A stretch of DNA of 64,000 nucleotides from Rhizobium sp. 9140 (GTDB lineage Bacteria > Pseudomonadota > Alphaproteobacteria > Rhizobiales > Rhizobiaceae). The first letter of the stretch is position 1. Every line of letters begins with the position of its first letter. Below, in pieces: positions 7,703 through 18,100 of this stretch. The translations under genes and the position numbers were made by a program. Location: the NCBI RefSeq assembly GCF_900067135.1, contig NZ_FJUR01000001.1, positions 1 through 64,000 of the forward strand. The letters are read 5' to 3'. The notes beneath the pieces were generated by a model. The model saw only the letters and a list, made by a program, of their open reading frames with translations, had not been told where the DNA came from and made no database searches.

Positions 7703-9195
7703 GCGACTTCTCCCGCATCCGACGACAGGAGACGCATATACGCCTTCGCCGATGTCGTCTCGACCGTCGCCCTCGGCAAATACGGGTAGATGGACAGGTC
7801 CAGTCTGGGCGGCCGGCGTTCCACCCGGCACAGGATCAGATGCTTGACGGCGTCAAAGCCAATGGCGCCAAGCTGGATCGCCTGCTTCACCGCCGCATGC
7901 AGATCGGCGAGTTCGAAGCTCTCCAGCAGGCGGAGGACCTGCACGTACTCACGCCGGCCGTGTTTGGCCATGCGGCCTTCCATCAACCGGCGCAGCGTAG
8001 CGAACTCTTGCGGCAAGTCCCAGCCCTGGAGGGGCGCTGCCTGATCCAGCGAATTGATCTTCTGCTCGATCAGCGGCAGGTAATGGACAGGATCGAAGAC
8101 GACGTCTTCCCGTTCCCAGCACCGAGGATGGCGGGCGATGATCTCGCCACGGCCACCAATGACCACTTCGTTGACATAGCCGCGCACCCACACATCCTGA
8201 TGGCCATAGGCGACCGGGACGGAATAGTCGTTGGTCTTGTAGCGCACCAGCGACTGCGCCGTCACCTTGGCACTTGCCTGGTCGCAGGCATCAAATGGCG
8301 AGGCTGGCAAGGCGCGCATGGCAGCCAGATCGCGCCGCAAGCGCTCGCCGATCGTCTCGCTCTCGCCGCGCAGCCTGTCGCGCTGGCGCTTCCGGCACTG
8401 CTCCTCCAGAAAGGTGTTGAACGCCTCCCATGTCGCAAACTGCGGGATCGGTACCATGAAGTTGCGCCGGGCATAGCCGACGAGACCCTCGACGTTCCCC
8501 TTGTCGTTGCCCTTGCCGGGACGGCCATAGCGATCCCGGATAAGGTAGTGGGACAGGAAGCCGCTGAACAACGTCGCGCGCTTGCGGGTGCCGTCAGGCA
8601 AAATCTTCGCCACCAGGCAACGGTCGTTGTCGTAGACGATCGATTGCGGCACGGCGCCGAAGAAAGCGAACGCATGGACATGGCCATCGACCCAGGCCTC
8701 GGCCACTGCCGCCGGATAGGCCCGCACGTAGCAGCCGTCGCTGTGCGGAAGGTCGAGCACGAAGAAATGCGCCTTCTGCTCGACACCGCCGATGACCACC
8801 ATCGCCTCACCGAAATCGGCCTGCGCATGGCCGGGCGGATGCGACAGCGGCACGAACACTTCCTGGCGGCGCTGATCCCGCTCGCGCATGTAATCCTTGA
8901 TGATCGTATAGCCGCCAGTGAACCCGCATTCGTCTCGAAGCCGGTCAAACACCCGCTTGGCCGTATGGCGCTGCTTGCGCGGCACTTGTCTGTCTTCGTC
9001 CAGCCAGTGATCGATCGTCGAGACAAACGCATCCAGCTTGGGCCGCCGGATCGGTGATTGTCGCTGATAGCCAGGTGGCGTCGAATAGGACAGCATCTTG
9101 GAAACGCTGTCGCGCGATATGTTGAAATGCTTTGCAGCCTGACGCCGGCTCATGCCTTCCGAGCAAGCCAGTCGAACCTTCAGATATAATTCCAC
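7699..9195 (-). CDS. istA: IS21-family transposase IstA
   Basis: 498 residues. The N-terminal helix-turn-helix (SRRQAAKHFNISRDSVSKML) is followed by an rve-type integrase core with DDE residues D127 (QADFGEA), D189 (VYDND) and E236 (GNDKGNVEGLVGYARRNF), then a C-terminal Mu-transposase-like domain. The frame is intact, so the element may still be active. Start within the ATTATATCTGAAG region at the right terminus. Confidence 0.93.
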   Translation of the reverse strand: MELYLKVRLACSEGMSRRQAAKHFNISRDSVSKMLSYSTPPGYQRQSPIRRPKLDAFVSTIDHWLDEDRQVPRKQRHTAKRVFDRLRDECGFTGGYTIIKDYMRERDQRRQEVFVPLSHPPGHAQADFGEAMVVIGGVEQKAHFFVLDLPHSDGCYVRAYPAAVAEAWVDGHVHAFAFFGAVPQSIVYDNDRCLVAKILPDGTRKRATLFSGFLSHYLIRDRYGRPGKGNDKGNVEGLVGYARRNFMVPIPQFATWEAFNTFLEEQCRKRQRDRLRGESETIGERLRRDLAAMRALPASPFDACDQASAKVTAQSLVRYKTNDYSVPVAYGHQDVWVRGYVNEVVIGGRGEIIARHPRCWEREDVVFDPVHYLPLIEQKINSLDQAAPLQGWDLPQEFATLRRLMEGRMAKHGRREYVQVLRLLESFELADLHAAVKQAIQLGAIGFDAVKHLILCRVERRPPRLDLSIYPYLPRATVETTSAKAYMRLLSSDAGEVA

Positions 9196-9364
9196 GGTAT
9201 AGATCCCCAGGCCCTCCTGCGCTCATTGCAGAAGAGAAATAGGTGGCCGACTTTTACGCCGCCCGAAGCGGGACAATCCCGCCGCTACCGTGGTCTAATT
9301 TTGCACCGCCGCTCTCAGACACGAGAAATCGGAATTTTTACTTTTCCAGATCACTTGTCAGATA

Positions 9365-9407
9365 CCTTCAAACAGACTTCATAGCTTCTGTAAAATCTGT
9401 TTGAAGG
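9365..9407 (+). promoter_or_regulatory. Hairpin overlapping the ribosome binding site of the YbjQ-like gene
   Basis: Perfect 12-bp arms CCTTCAAACAGA (9365-9376) and TCTGTTTGAAGG (9396-9407) are separated by 19 bases. The right arm runs into the GAAGGAGG Shine-Dalgarno sequence (9403-9410) that serves the TTG start at 9416. In RNA the hairpin would partly hide this site; as DNA it could be an operator or a transposase-binding end site. Confidence 0.45.
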
Positions 9408-9415
9408 AGGCTTCC

Positions 9416-9871
9416 TTGCCCCAATGCACTGTGTGCCATAACGACTTCTTCCTCATGCGGGGAACCGTCTGTGACGACTGCAAGGAAGCTGCCGCTAAAA
9501 AGGATCTCGAAGCCAGAGCAGCGGCGATGGTCCTAGCGACCTCCCTTGAGGTTCCAAACCGAAAGACCAACTCAATAATCTCGATTGTTGCAAGCGAAAC
9601 CGCGTTGGCTATGAACGTCCTTCAGGATATCGCCAATAGCTGGCGCGACTTCGTCGGCGGCCGCTCCAACACTTCGCAGAATGCCCTTCGCCAAGCCCGA
9701 GAAGCCTGTCTCGACCAACTAAAGCTCCGAGCTGCCGAACTTTGTGCTGATGCTGTAATTGCGGTCAACATCTCATACAGCCAGCTTTCTACAAACGGTT
9801 CCGGCGGCGGCATTTTGTGTGTGACCGCCAGCGGTACGGCAGTGAAGCTGGCAGATTTGGCTGATAACTAG
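9416..9871 (+). CDS. YbjQ-like (UPF0145) protein with N-terminal zinc ribbon
   Basis: 151 residues from a TTG start chosen because GAAGGAGG lies 5 bases upstream. N-terminal CTVC ... CDDC forms a probable zinc ribbon (residues 4-21). The C-terminal half (ALRQAREACLDQLKLRAAEL, DAVIAVNISYSQL, GGGILCVTASGTAVKL) matches the YbjQ/heavy-metal-binding fold. It is the only rightward gene at this end of prophage B, converging on the methylase with overlapping stops, which is a typical cargo (moron) arrangement. Codon choice is less G+C-biased than the phage genes. Function unknown. Confidence 0.7.
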   Translation: MPQCTVCHNDFFLMRGTVCDDCKEAAAKKDLEARAAAMVLATSLEVPNRKTNSIISIVASETALAMNVLQDIANSWRDFVGGRSNTSQNALRQAREACLDQLKLRAAELCADAVIAVNISYSQLSTNGSGGGILCVTASGTAVKLADLADN

Positions 9872-10677
9872 TTTCGGGAGCTGATGATCAGTTCTTGGGC
9901 CTGCACACCCTTTCCACCAGATATCGAGTAAAGCACCTCTGCATTCGCGATGCGAAAGGTGCTGAAGATCTCGCGCATCAGTGGGACGTCGTTGATCGAT
10001 AGGACGAAATTCCCCTTCAACCTACCGAGCCGTTCGGCCATCACCTCAAACTGATCACGACCGAACAGGGCCGCACCGTAGTCCCCCTCGCTGCCGAAGT
10101 ATGGCGGGTCGAGGTAGAAGAGCGCGCCCGGCCGATCATACCGATCGATGAACGCCAGCCAGTCGAGGTTCTCAATCACGACCCCCGCGAGCCGCTCGTG
10201 CACGTCCTCGAGGAGAGGCGCGAGGCGCGTGAGATTGAACCGAGAGCCGCCCTCGTGCACCACCCCGAACGTCTGACCGGATACCTTGCCGCCAAAGGCG
10301 AGCTTCTGGAGATAGATGAAGCGCGCTGCGCGTTCGAGGTCCGTCAGCGTAGAGGGGTCGCACGCCTTCAAGCGCTCGAACTCACGCCGGCTGGTGATCT
10401 GGAATTTGAGGCAATCCATGAACTGCGGATAGTGCCGCTGAAGGATGCGAAACAGGTTCACGACGTCCCCGTTTCTGTCGTTGATGACCTCATGCCGAGG
10501 CGCCGATCGGCGACGGAAGAACACGCCGCCCATGCCGACGAATGGCTCTGCGTAAGTAGTGTGCGGGATCTCCGCGATCATCTTGACCAAGCGCGGAGCC
10601 AAGGTCCGTTTCCCACCGATCCATGCGGCTGGTGGCTGTGTATTAACTACGTCTCTAAAGCCGTCTTCAAAGGGCAT
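9868..10677 (-). CDS. D12-class DNA adenine N6-methyltransferase
   Basis: 269 residues. Features are GGKRTLAPRLVKMI at the N-terminus, the SAM-binding motif AEPFVGMGGVFF (residues 43-54) and catalytic DPPY at 190-193 (FYLDPPYFGSEGDYG). This Dam-type enzyme lies at the end of prophage B where Mu carries its mom DNA-modification gene, so protecting phage DNA from host restriction is the likely role. No restriction enzyme partner is seen. Its stop shares the palindrome CTAG with the stop of the opposing gene. Confidence 0.9.
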   Translation of the reverse strand: MPFEDGFRDVVNTQPPAAWIGGKRTLAPRLVKMIAEIPHTTYAEPFVGMGGVFFRRRSAPRHEVINDRNGDVVNLFRILQRHYPQFMDCLKFQITSRREFERLKACDPSTLTDLERAARFIYLQKLAFGGKVSGQTFGVVHEGGSRFNLTRLAPLLEDVHERLAGVVIENLDWLAFIDRYDRPGALFYLDPPYFGSEGDYGAALFGRDQFEVMAERLGRLKGNFVLSINDVPLMREIFSTFRIANAEVLYSISGGKGVQAQELIISSRN

Positions 10678-10864
10678 TTAAATGGTTCTCAGAATCATGC
10701 CAAACCGGGATGCCTCGAAAGAGGTCCGGGTGTGACAGTTATTCCGTATGGCTGTCGGACGGTTTTGTCTGCAAACGTGGCCGTCCTCGGAGGCTTGCCT
10801 CCGGCACCTGGTGCTTGGCTCACGGAGACCATCTGAGATCTCCGCAAGCCGTGTCGCTGTTGGA

Positions 10865-11095
10865 TCAGTTGATCGTCTTTTCCGCGGTCTCTTCCACGAC
10901 AGGCTCGGCCGCGACCGGCGCTTCCGGCCGGTTCGGGTTGAGCTTGCGATCGACGTAATCGGGCTCGTACTTCTGGAGCAGGGCATATGCTTCCGTCAGC
11001 TGGGCCGAGATCGTGTCAAAGCCCTGGGCGAGCGTATCGCACTCGTTTTGCAGGGCTTCGTTCCGACGCTTCATCGAGTTGATCATCATGTGCAT
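10865..11095 (-). CDS. Small phage protein of unknown function
   Basis: 76 residues from the ATG at 11095, with AAGGAAA 6 bases upstream. A helical N-terminal half (NEALQNECDTLAQGFDTISA) may form a coiled coil, followed by a Pro/Glu/Val-rich tail (VAAEPVVEETAEKTIN). It ends the leftward tail-fibre operon; the 187 bases to the methylase start likely hold the methylase promoter. Confidence 0.6.
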   Translation of the reverse strand: MHMMINSMKRRNEALQNECDTLAQGFDTISAQLTEAYALLQKYEPDYVDRKLNPNRPEAPVAAEPVVEETAEKTIN

Positions 11096-11145
11096 GCTGA
11101 GTTTCCTTGTGAGGTTGTTGTGGATGGAAAGTCGGGATCGGCGGG

Positions 11146-11832
11146 TCATTCGGCCGACCAGTTGACCTCGGCGGCTGCGGTGATGGCCTGTGCGGTTTCC
11201 GCAGCCGCAATCGCCTTTTTCGCGGCCATGCGCTTGGCCTCGACGCCGGCCGAGATGTGCTGCCATCCCGTGAAGGTATCGAGGATCTGCTGCGCCTTCT
11301 CAGCCTTGGTCATCCCGTCGGCTTCAGCCTCAGCAACGATGTGAGGGATATCCGCGTCAGGCACGCCGGCGAAAGCGACCTTGGCGCGAGCCTCATCGAG
11401 CTTCTGCTGATAGGCCATGATCTGACCGAAGCCCGGCGTGATGAACTGCATCCGGTATGCCTCGGCCGCACGGTCGATCTTCACCACGGCCTCAGCCCGA
11501 AGCGCGTCGAGATCGACTTCCACGGGGGCCGGGCTCCACTGGTCGATGTAGGTTTTCAGGCCGTCCGGGATCGCCGGCCAATCGTTGGTGAAGCCGTCAA
11601 AGAGAGCGTCCTCGGCCTTGGTCAACTGGCCGCGCAAGGCGTCGGCATCCGGGCCGGACAGCTCGGCCAGCATCTTGCCCGCCGTCTGGTACCAGAACTG
11701 AGGTGCGCTGAGGATCTGCTGTCGGCCGAGCCAGATGGCGGCGGCAACGGCCCAGCGGGAGGCCTTCTTCTGTTTCAGGCTATCGACGACGCCGTCGGCC
11801 ATGGACTCGTACATGCTATCGATATTGTACAT
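11146..11832 (-). CDS. Probable tail-fibre-associated protein
   Basis: 228 residues. Mostly helical; the centre (EAVVKIDRAAEAYRMQFITPG, IMAYQQKLDEA) resembles the DUF4376-type segment common in tail fibre accessory or assembly proteins. It lies downstream of the giant fibre and a 105-residue protein, the usual place for fibre assembly chaperones. Assignment is by position and weak resemblance. Confidence 0.55.
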   Translation of the reverse strand: MYNIDSMYESMADGVVDSLKQKKASRWAVAAAIWLGRQQILSAPQFWYQTAGKMLAELSGPDADALRGQLTKAEDALFDGFTNDWPAIPDGLKTYIDQWSPAPVEVDLDALRAEAVVKIDRAAEAYRMQFITPGFGQIMAYQQKLDEARAKVAFAGVPDADIPHIVAEAEADGMTKAEKAQQILDTFTGWQHISAGVEAKRMAAKKAIAAAETAQAITAAAEVNWSAE

Positions 11833-11865
11833 TGCTTTTCCTCTTGGTGGTTTCAGGTAGGCACG

Positions 11866-12183
11866 TCATCGGGACCGCCGTGGTGATTTCCACGGCAGAG
11901 CATCCAGAATTTGCTGATCGGGGCTGACTTGAGCGACGTCCGGCTCGACCGGCACAATCTCAAGCGTTCGCGGATCGACGCGAATGTCGGTGACAGAAAG
12001 CAGCCTCTCGGGAACACGAAGGCTGGGGTTGGCATAGCGGCCTGTCTCAGCGTCGTATTCAGCGCGACCGAAGGCATTGCCGTGGTCCGAGATGATGCCC
12101 GTGACCGGGTCATAGATGACGAACCACAGTTCCTGCTCCCCGCTCTGGAGCGCTTCCGGTCCAATGTTTTCAGGTGATTTCAT
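11866..12183 (-). CDS. Small protein after tail fibre, possible assembly chaperone
   Basis: 105 residues, start overlapping the fibre stop by 4 bp. Begins with a short acidic segment, then ELWFVIYDPVTGIISDHGNA, a pattern seen in N-termini of tail fibre assembly proteins (W-x-x-Y-x-x-x-T-G). The remainder describes no known catalytic motif. Likely made together with the fibre. Confidence 0.55.
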   Translation of the reverse strand: MKSPENIGPEALQSGEQELWFVIYDPVTGIISDHGNAFGRAEYDAETGRYANPSLRVPERLLSVTDIRVDPRTLEIVPVEPDVAQVSPDQQILDALPWKSPRRSR

Positions 12184-15100
12184 TTTTTCAACCTCGTAAC
12201 CGTCCAGGAGGTGCCGTCGTTCGTCATGCCGGTGCTGCTGCCGAAGTACCCCATGTCCTTGTTGTTCGTTCGCATCGCGCCGCCCGACCCCATGACGAAG
12301 ACGAGGGTGATCGTGACGCTCTGCGCGGTGCCGCCGTTGGTGAAGCTGCCGGAGATCGACTGGCTGGAGCAGCCGTAGGTGTCGATGGCCGGACCCGTGA
12401 TTTTGATGGTATCGAGCACCGTGCTGTTGATTTTCAGCTGCACGTCACCGGCGTAGAACACCTCGGCGTTGACCCCGGTCATGGAGCCGCGAAGGTTCCA
12501 GAAGGCGTTGATGACGAGCCGCTCTTCCGGTGCGAGGGTCAGAGTGCGCGTCAGCACTGTCGTCGTCGCCGACTTCGAAACGGTGCCTCCGCTCGTGTTG
12601 TAGTAGACATTCGAGATGGCGCCGTTGACCAGCTTCTCACCGTTCAAGGTGGCATCGTTGATGTCGATGTTCGAAACCTTGATGTTCAGCGCCGACAGGT
12701 TCGCGACATTGATTTTCTCGGCGGTGACGGCGTTGGCGGCAATCTTGTCTGCCGTGATCGCGTTCGCAGCGATCATGCCGGCCGTCAGAGCGCCATCGAC
12801 GATCAGATCGCCGCCGTTTCGCTCGAAGCAACCTACGGAACCGAAGTAGACGTTTCCGCCCGTTGCGTCCCGCTGCACGAACAGCTCGATGATGGCGGAA
12901 GCTGCTTCTCCCGGTGAGACAAGGTTGACGGCCAGCGTGCCAGTGCCGCCGGATCCTCGGCTGCCGGTGTTGATGTAGTCGTAGAAGCTCGCGATGTTCC
13001 CGCTAGCGTTCAGCCAGAGAACCCGGATCATTCCGTTGAAGTTGTTGTTCGAGTAAATGGCGCCGGTGAAGCGATAGGCCGTGCCGCCCTTGACCGGGAA
13101 TGACCTGCTCTGGCAGTTCGTGTAGCCGCCAGACCCCCATGGACCAGCCTGAAAACACATTCCGTTGTAGGACTGGAAAAGACCGTGATCCCCCCAGACG
13201 ATCCACCCCGGAATGGTGCCGACCCATGAGTCCGTGGACGTCATCTGGTTGTCTGGAACAAGGTTGTTGAAGTCGGTGATCACCATCTTTACAGCGGTGA
13301 TCGCCTGCGCGGCAATTTCAGTGGCGCCAATCGTTCCCGCCTGCAGCTTATTGCCAGTGATGGTCCGTGCTTGGATGTTGTCGGCCACAATGGCATTGGC
13401 CGCTATTTTCCCTGCAACAACAGCCAGTGCTCCGATTTTGTCAGCGCTAACGGCAAAGGCCTTGATTTTGTCGGCAGTGATCGCATCCGTCGCAATTTCG
13501 GTGGCGCTGATCGTGCCGACCGCGATGTGACCGGCGCCGATCGTGCGCGCATTGATCTCGTAGCCGGTGATCGTCGCAGCGATGAAGCTGTCAGCCGAGA
13601 TGGTCCGGACCGCAATCTTGTCACCGGTAATCGTGCCACCGGCGATCTTCGCCGCCGTGATGGCGTTGGCCGCCAGCTGGTTGGTCGATACGGCGCCGGC
13701 AGCGATCGTCGCTGCGGTCACGGCGTTAGCGGCGATTGTCCCGGCCGTCACGGCGTTTGCGGCGATCGTGCCTGCTGTCACCGCGTTCGCTGCGATCTTC
13801 CCGGCCGTGATCGCATTTGCCGCGATCTTGTTGGCCGTAATCGCGTTGGTAACGATGTTGCCTTCGGAGATGACTGTCGTTCCGCCCTCGCTCCAAGGCG
13901 ATGCCTCCAGCTGGTTGGCCGTCGCTTCGCCCAGATAGAATTTGGACGCCCAGGTGTAGGAGTTGTTGCCCCATGCCGCACTGTGCCCCATGCACCGCAG
14001 AAAGAGCTGGACGTGCGTGGTTCCGGCCGGAGCCTGTCCTTTCACCCAGATCCGCTCATAGCTGGCCAACTGGCTGCCCGGATCGCCATTCTGGTGCGTT
14101 GGCTTGTCCGCGAACGTATAGCCAATCGTCACGCCACCGTTGTTGACGTACTCGATGTGAAGGCGAGCATAATCAGACCGGTGCCCATAGACATAGACAG
14201 ACGCTTCCAGCCATGAGCCCTGCGCAACCGGCCAACGCATAGGGATGTTGTTGTCTGCGGGATTTCGCGGAGACAGGTCGGCAAACTGGCCGTTGTTTTG
14301 CGCGCCCTCCTGCAGAACCTGAAATGCGCCGTCGATGGGCGTGTAGTTGTCGTTGCGCTTGATGAACGACCAGTTCGCGCTGGACGCATAGATCCTCCAG
14401 TTGGTGATGTCGGCCTGGGCATTTGAGTTCGGGATCCAGTTCGTCCCTTTGCCGACTGCAAGCTTGTCGGCATAGATGGAGCCCGCAGCGATCTTGTCGG
14501 CAATGACCGCTCCAGCGGCGATCTGCCCCGCCGTGACGGCGCCGGCCGCAATGGTGCCGGTCGTAACCGCATTGGCCGCAATCGTGCCGGCCGTGATCGC
14601 GTTTGCGGCAACCGTGCCGGCCGTTACTGCATTTGCCGCGATCCTGCCCGCGACAACAGCGCCGGAGGCAATGCTGGCCGCTTCCACGGCGCCGGCGCTT
14701 ATTTTCCCGGCGGTGACTGCGTTCGCTGCAATCTCGCTTGCGGTAACGGCATTGGCTGCGATCTTCGCCGTGGTGATCGAGTCCGCCGCGAGGTGGATGG
14801 TCGAGATCGAGCCATCCACGACCAGCTCGGCACCCTCAGCCTTTCGCAGAGAGATGCGATCGATGATCAAGTAGCGCGTCGTTGACGGGCTGTGGTGGTA
14901 GATCTGCACCTTGCAATAGGTGGCAGCACCCGGAACCTGCGTCTTGCCGGAGCGCTTATCCCAAGCGGCGGGAATGGACGCGTTGCCCTGCACATCAGTG
15001 TACTGCGGCGACGAAAGCGCTGTCTTATTACGGTCGAACCACAGGATGCGATAATAGAAGCCGTAGCTCGATGAACCGTCAGTCGTACGAACAGATGCGT

Positions 15101-18100
15101 CCCACGCCAGCCAGTCACCGGACGTGACGGGGATGAAGTCCTTCGTGACCATGTTCATGGAGATGGAGCCACCGGACCCGCCGTTGACGCCGTTTTCCAG
15201 AACAAGCGACCACCGACCCGTCTGTGCATCACCGACCCAGAGCCAGATATTGGCCCCGCCCGCACCGGCCCCGTTGTAGATGGGATAGTTGGCGTCCCAG
15301 ACGGATGTGAGCGCGCCTTGTTCGAACTGACCGTCGGGAATGAAGTTTTCGAAGTCGGCCAAGAGAAGCTGCTTCGCCGTGATCGCGTTCGCCGCGATGT
15401 TGTTGGCGATGATCGCGTCAGCCGCGATCTTGCCTGCCACGATGGCACTGGCTGCAATCTCGTTGGCCGTGACAGCTCCAGTTGCGATCTTGGCGGTTGT
15501 GACGGAGTTGGCAGCCAGCTCCGTTGCCGAGATCACGCCAGCGGCGATCTTCCCGGCAATAACCGAGTTCACAGCCAGCTTGTCGGCGGTAACAGCCAAG
15601 GCATCGAGCTTTGCGGTGGTGATGGCACCCGACGCAATCGTACCGGCGGTGACGGCGCCAGCAGCGAGCTTGGCCGTCTCGATCGCACCGGCCGCGATCT
15701 TCGCAGCCGTGATGGCATTCGCCGCGATCTCATTGGCCGTGACAGCATTGGCGGCGATCTTGCCGGCTACGATGGCACCGGCAGCGATCTTGTTCGCGGT
15801 GATCGCATTGGTGACGATGTTGCCCTCGGTAATGAGGGTGATCGAACCTTCGCTCCACGGAGTAGGCTCGGACTGGTACTGCGTTGCTTCCCCTACATAG
15901 AAGCGAGAGAACCATGTGTAGGAGTCGGTGCCATTTGCGGCACTGTGACCAAAGCAGCGCAGAAAGATTTCGACATGCGTTGTGCCTGCCGGCGCCTGAC
16001 CCTTTGCCCAAACCCGCTGATAGGCTGAAAGCTGGCTTCCAGGGTCCGAGTTCTGGTTTGTCGGCTTGGCGTCCATGATGAAGCCGAGCGAGTTACCGCC
16101 GTTATTGAAGCATTCGATATAGAGCTGAACGCCGTTCGAACGGTGCCCGAAAACATAGACGGACGCTTCCAGCCACGACAGCTGCGCAACAGGCCAGCGC
16201 ATAGCGTAGTTGTTGTCGAACGGGCTTCGAGGGTTAACGTCTACGAAGGCTCCATCGAGCCGTGCGCCGCTCTGAAGAACGTAGAAGCAGCCATCGATGG
16301 GTGAGTAGTTGTTGTTCGCCTTTCCAAAGTCCCAAGTCCCCCCCGACCGGAACTTGATGCCCCAGTTTGTCAGGTCGGCCTGAGCGTTCGAGTTCGAGAC
16401 CCAGTTGACGCCCTTGCCGACGGCCAACTTCTCTGCGGTGATGATCCCTGCAGCGAGGTTCGCGGCAGAGACTGCACTCGCTGCAATGGTGCCAGCCGTG
16501 ATGGCATTCGCAGCCACGGTACCGGCCGTGACGGCGCCGGCCGCGATCGTGCCGGCCGTCACGGCGTTGGTCGCGATCTTGCCAGCGATAACAGCGTTCG
16601 CCCCGATCGTGCCGGCCGTCACCGCGCCGGCGGCAAGCTTGGCCGTCTCGATGGCGCCGGCGGCGATCTTGACAGCGGTGATCGCATTCGCAGCGATCGC
16701 GTCGGCCGTCACAGCGTTTGCGGCAATGGCGTTGGCCGTGATCGCAGCAGCCGAAACATGTCGCGCGATGATCGCGCCATCGACGATCAGGGATGCTTCC
16801 GCCATCTCGACAAGCTGGATGTCAGAGATCAGCCAATAGCCTGCGGCGTCCGTGCCGGTGTCCATGTAGGGAACAGGCGTTGCCGTCTGCGTCCTGGAGC
16901 TGTCCGTCTTGAACCGCCATTCGATCGTCTTACCGGCAGCTGCCTGGTACCCGGTGTCCGTCGCCGAAGCGATCACGCTCCCGTCCGACGCCGAAATCGA
17001 CATGTCGTTGATGACGAGGGCATTGAAGTTCTTGTTGCAGCCCACGTTCTTCACGATGGCCGACGCGCGGTACCAAGTGTCCGGCGTCAGGGGAAAGCCG
17101 CGGGCGATCCAGCCGTGGATGCGCGGGCCGGCACTCGCCGCAGCCAGCGCCGCGTTGAACTTCATGGCGCCAGAGACGCGCATCGCCGCAACCTGGGCAT
17201 CCGCGCTGGAGACGAACGTCACGTAAGGAGCATTCGGCGACCAATAGCCCGGATCTCCGTAGAACCGGTCAAGAATGAGGCTCGCGCCTACAGCGTTCGC
17301 GGCGATCGACATCTTGGATGCCGTGATCGCGTTGACGGCAATCTTGTCCGCGACGATGGCGCTGGCCTGAAGCTTCGGCGTCGAGATCGCGTCGTCGGCG
17401 ATCTTCGTGTTCGTCACCGCGTTCGAGGCGAGCTTTGCCGCATCGACCGCGAGCGCCGCAAGCTTGGCGTTTGTGATGGCGAGATCGGCGATCTGCGTTC
17501 CGACAAGCTGGCCGGAAACCTTGGCAGCGGCAACGGCGGCGATCTGCGCATCCGTCAGCTGGCCCGTGACCTTGCCCGCCGCGATCGCTGCGATTTGTGT
17601 GTCGGCGATCGTGCCGCTGATGTCCGGAGCTGCAACGCCCGAAATCCACGTCACTCCATCGAACCGATAGATCTTGCTGTCGGTGCTCAGAAACACGATA
17701 CGGCCGGCAGCGTTGCCTGACGTCGGGAGCGAGCCAACCGTTTCAACGGGCTTCAAGCCATTGCCGAACTTCGCAGCCGTGATGGCGGCATCGGCTATCT
17801 GGCTGGAGACCAGCGTGCCTGTGACCTTGGCAGCGCCGACGGCTGCAATCTGCGTATCGGTCAACTGGCCGGTGACCTTGGACGCGGAGAGTGCGGCCAG
17901 CTGGGCGTCCAGCAATGTGCCGGTGATGTCGCCCGCTGCAGTCGTGGCGACAAACCTCGTGCCGTCATACCGGTAGAGCTTGTCGTCCGTGGTCAGAAAG
18001 ACGATCCGACCTTCGGTGTTGCCGGACGTCGGGAGCGAGGTCACAACCTCGATCGGCCGGAGCCCGCTTGCGAACTTCGTGACGGTGACGGCCGAGTCCG

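Larger units (their letters stand above)
6812..9321 (-). mobile_element. IS21-family insertion sequence
   Basis: An istA/istB pair bounded by TG...CA termini. Reading inward from each end, both termini begin TGTC and carry related subterminal repeats: CGGCGGxGxAAAAT and, further in, GCGGCGxAAAAGTCGGCCAC. Such multiple end repeats are typical of IS21. The flanks (cgaaaat on the left, cgagaaa on the right) show no matching 4-8 bp duplication, suggesting that one side was rearranged after insertion. Confidence 0.85.
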
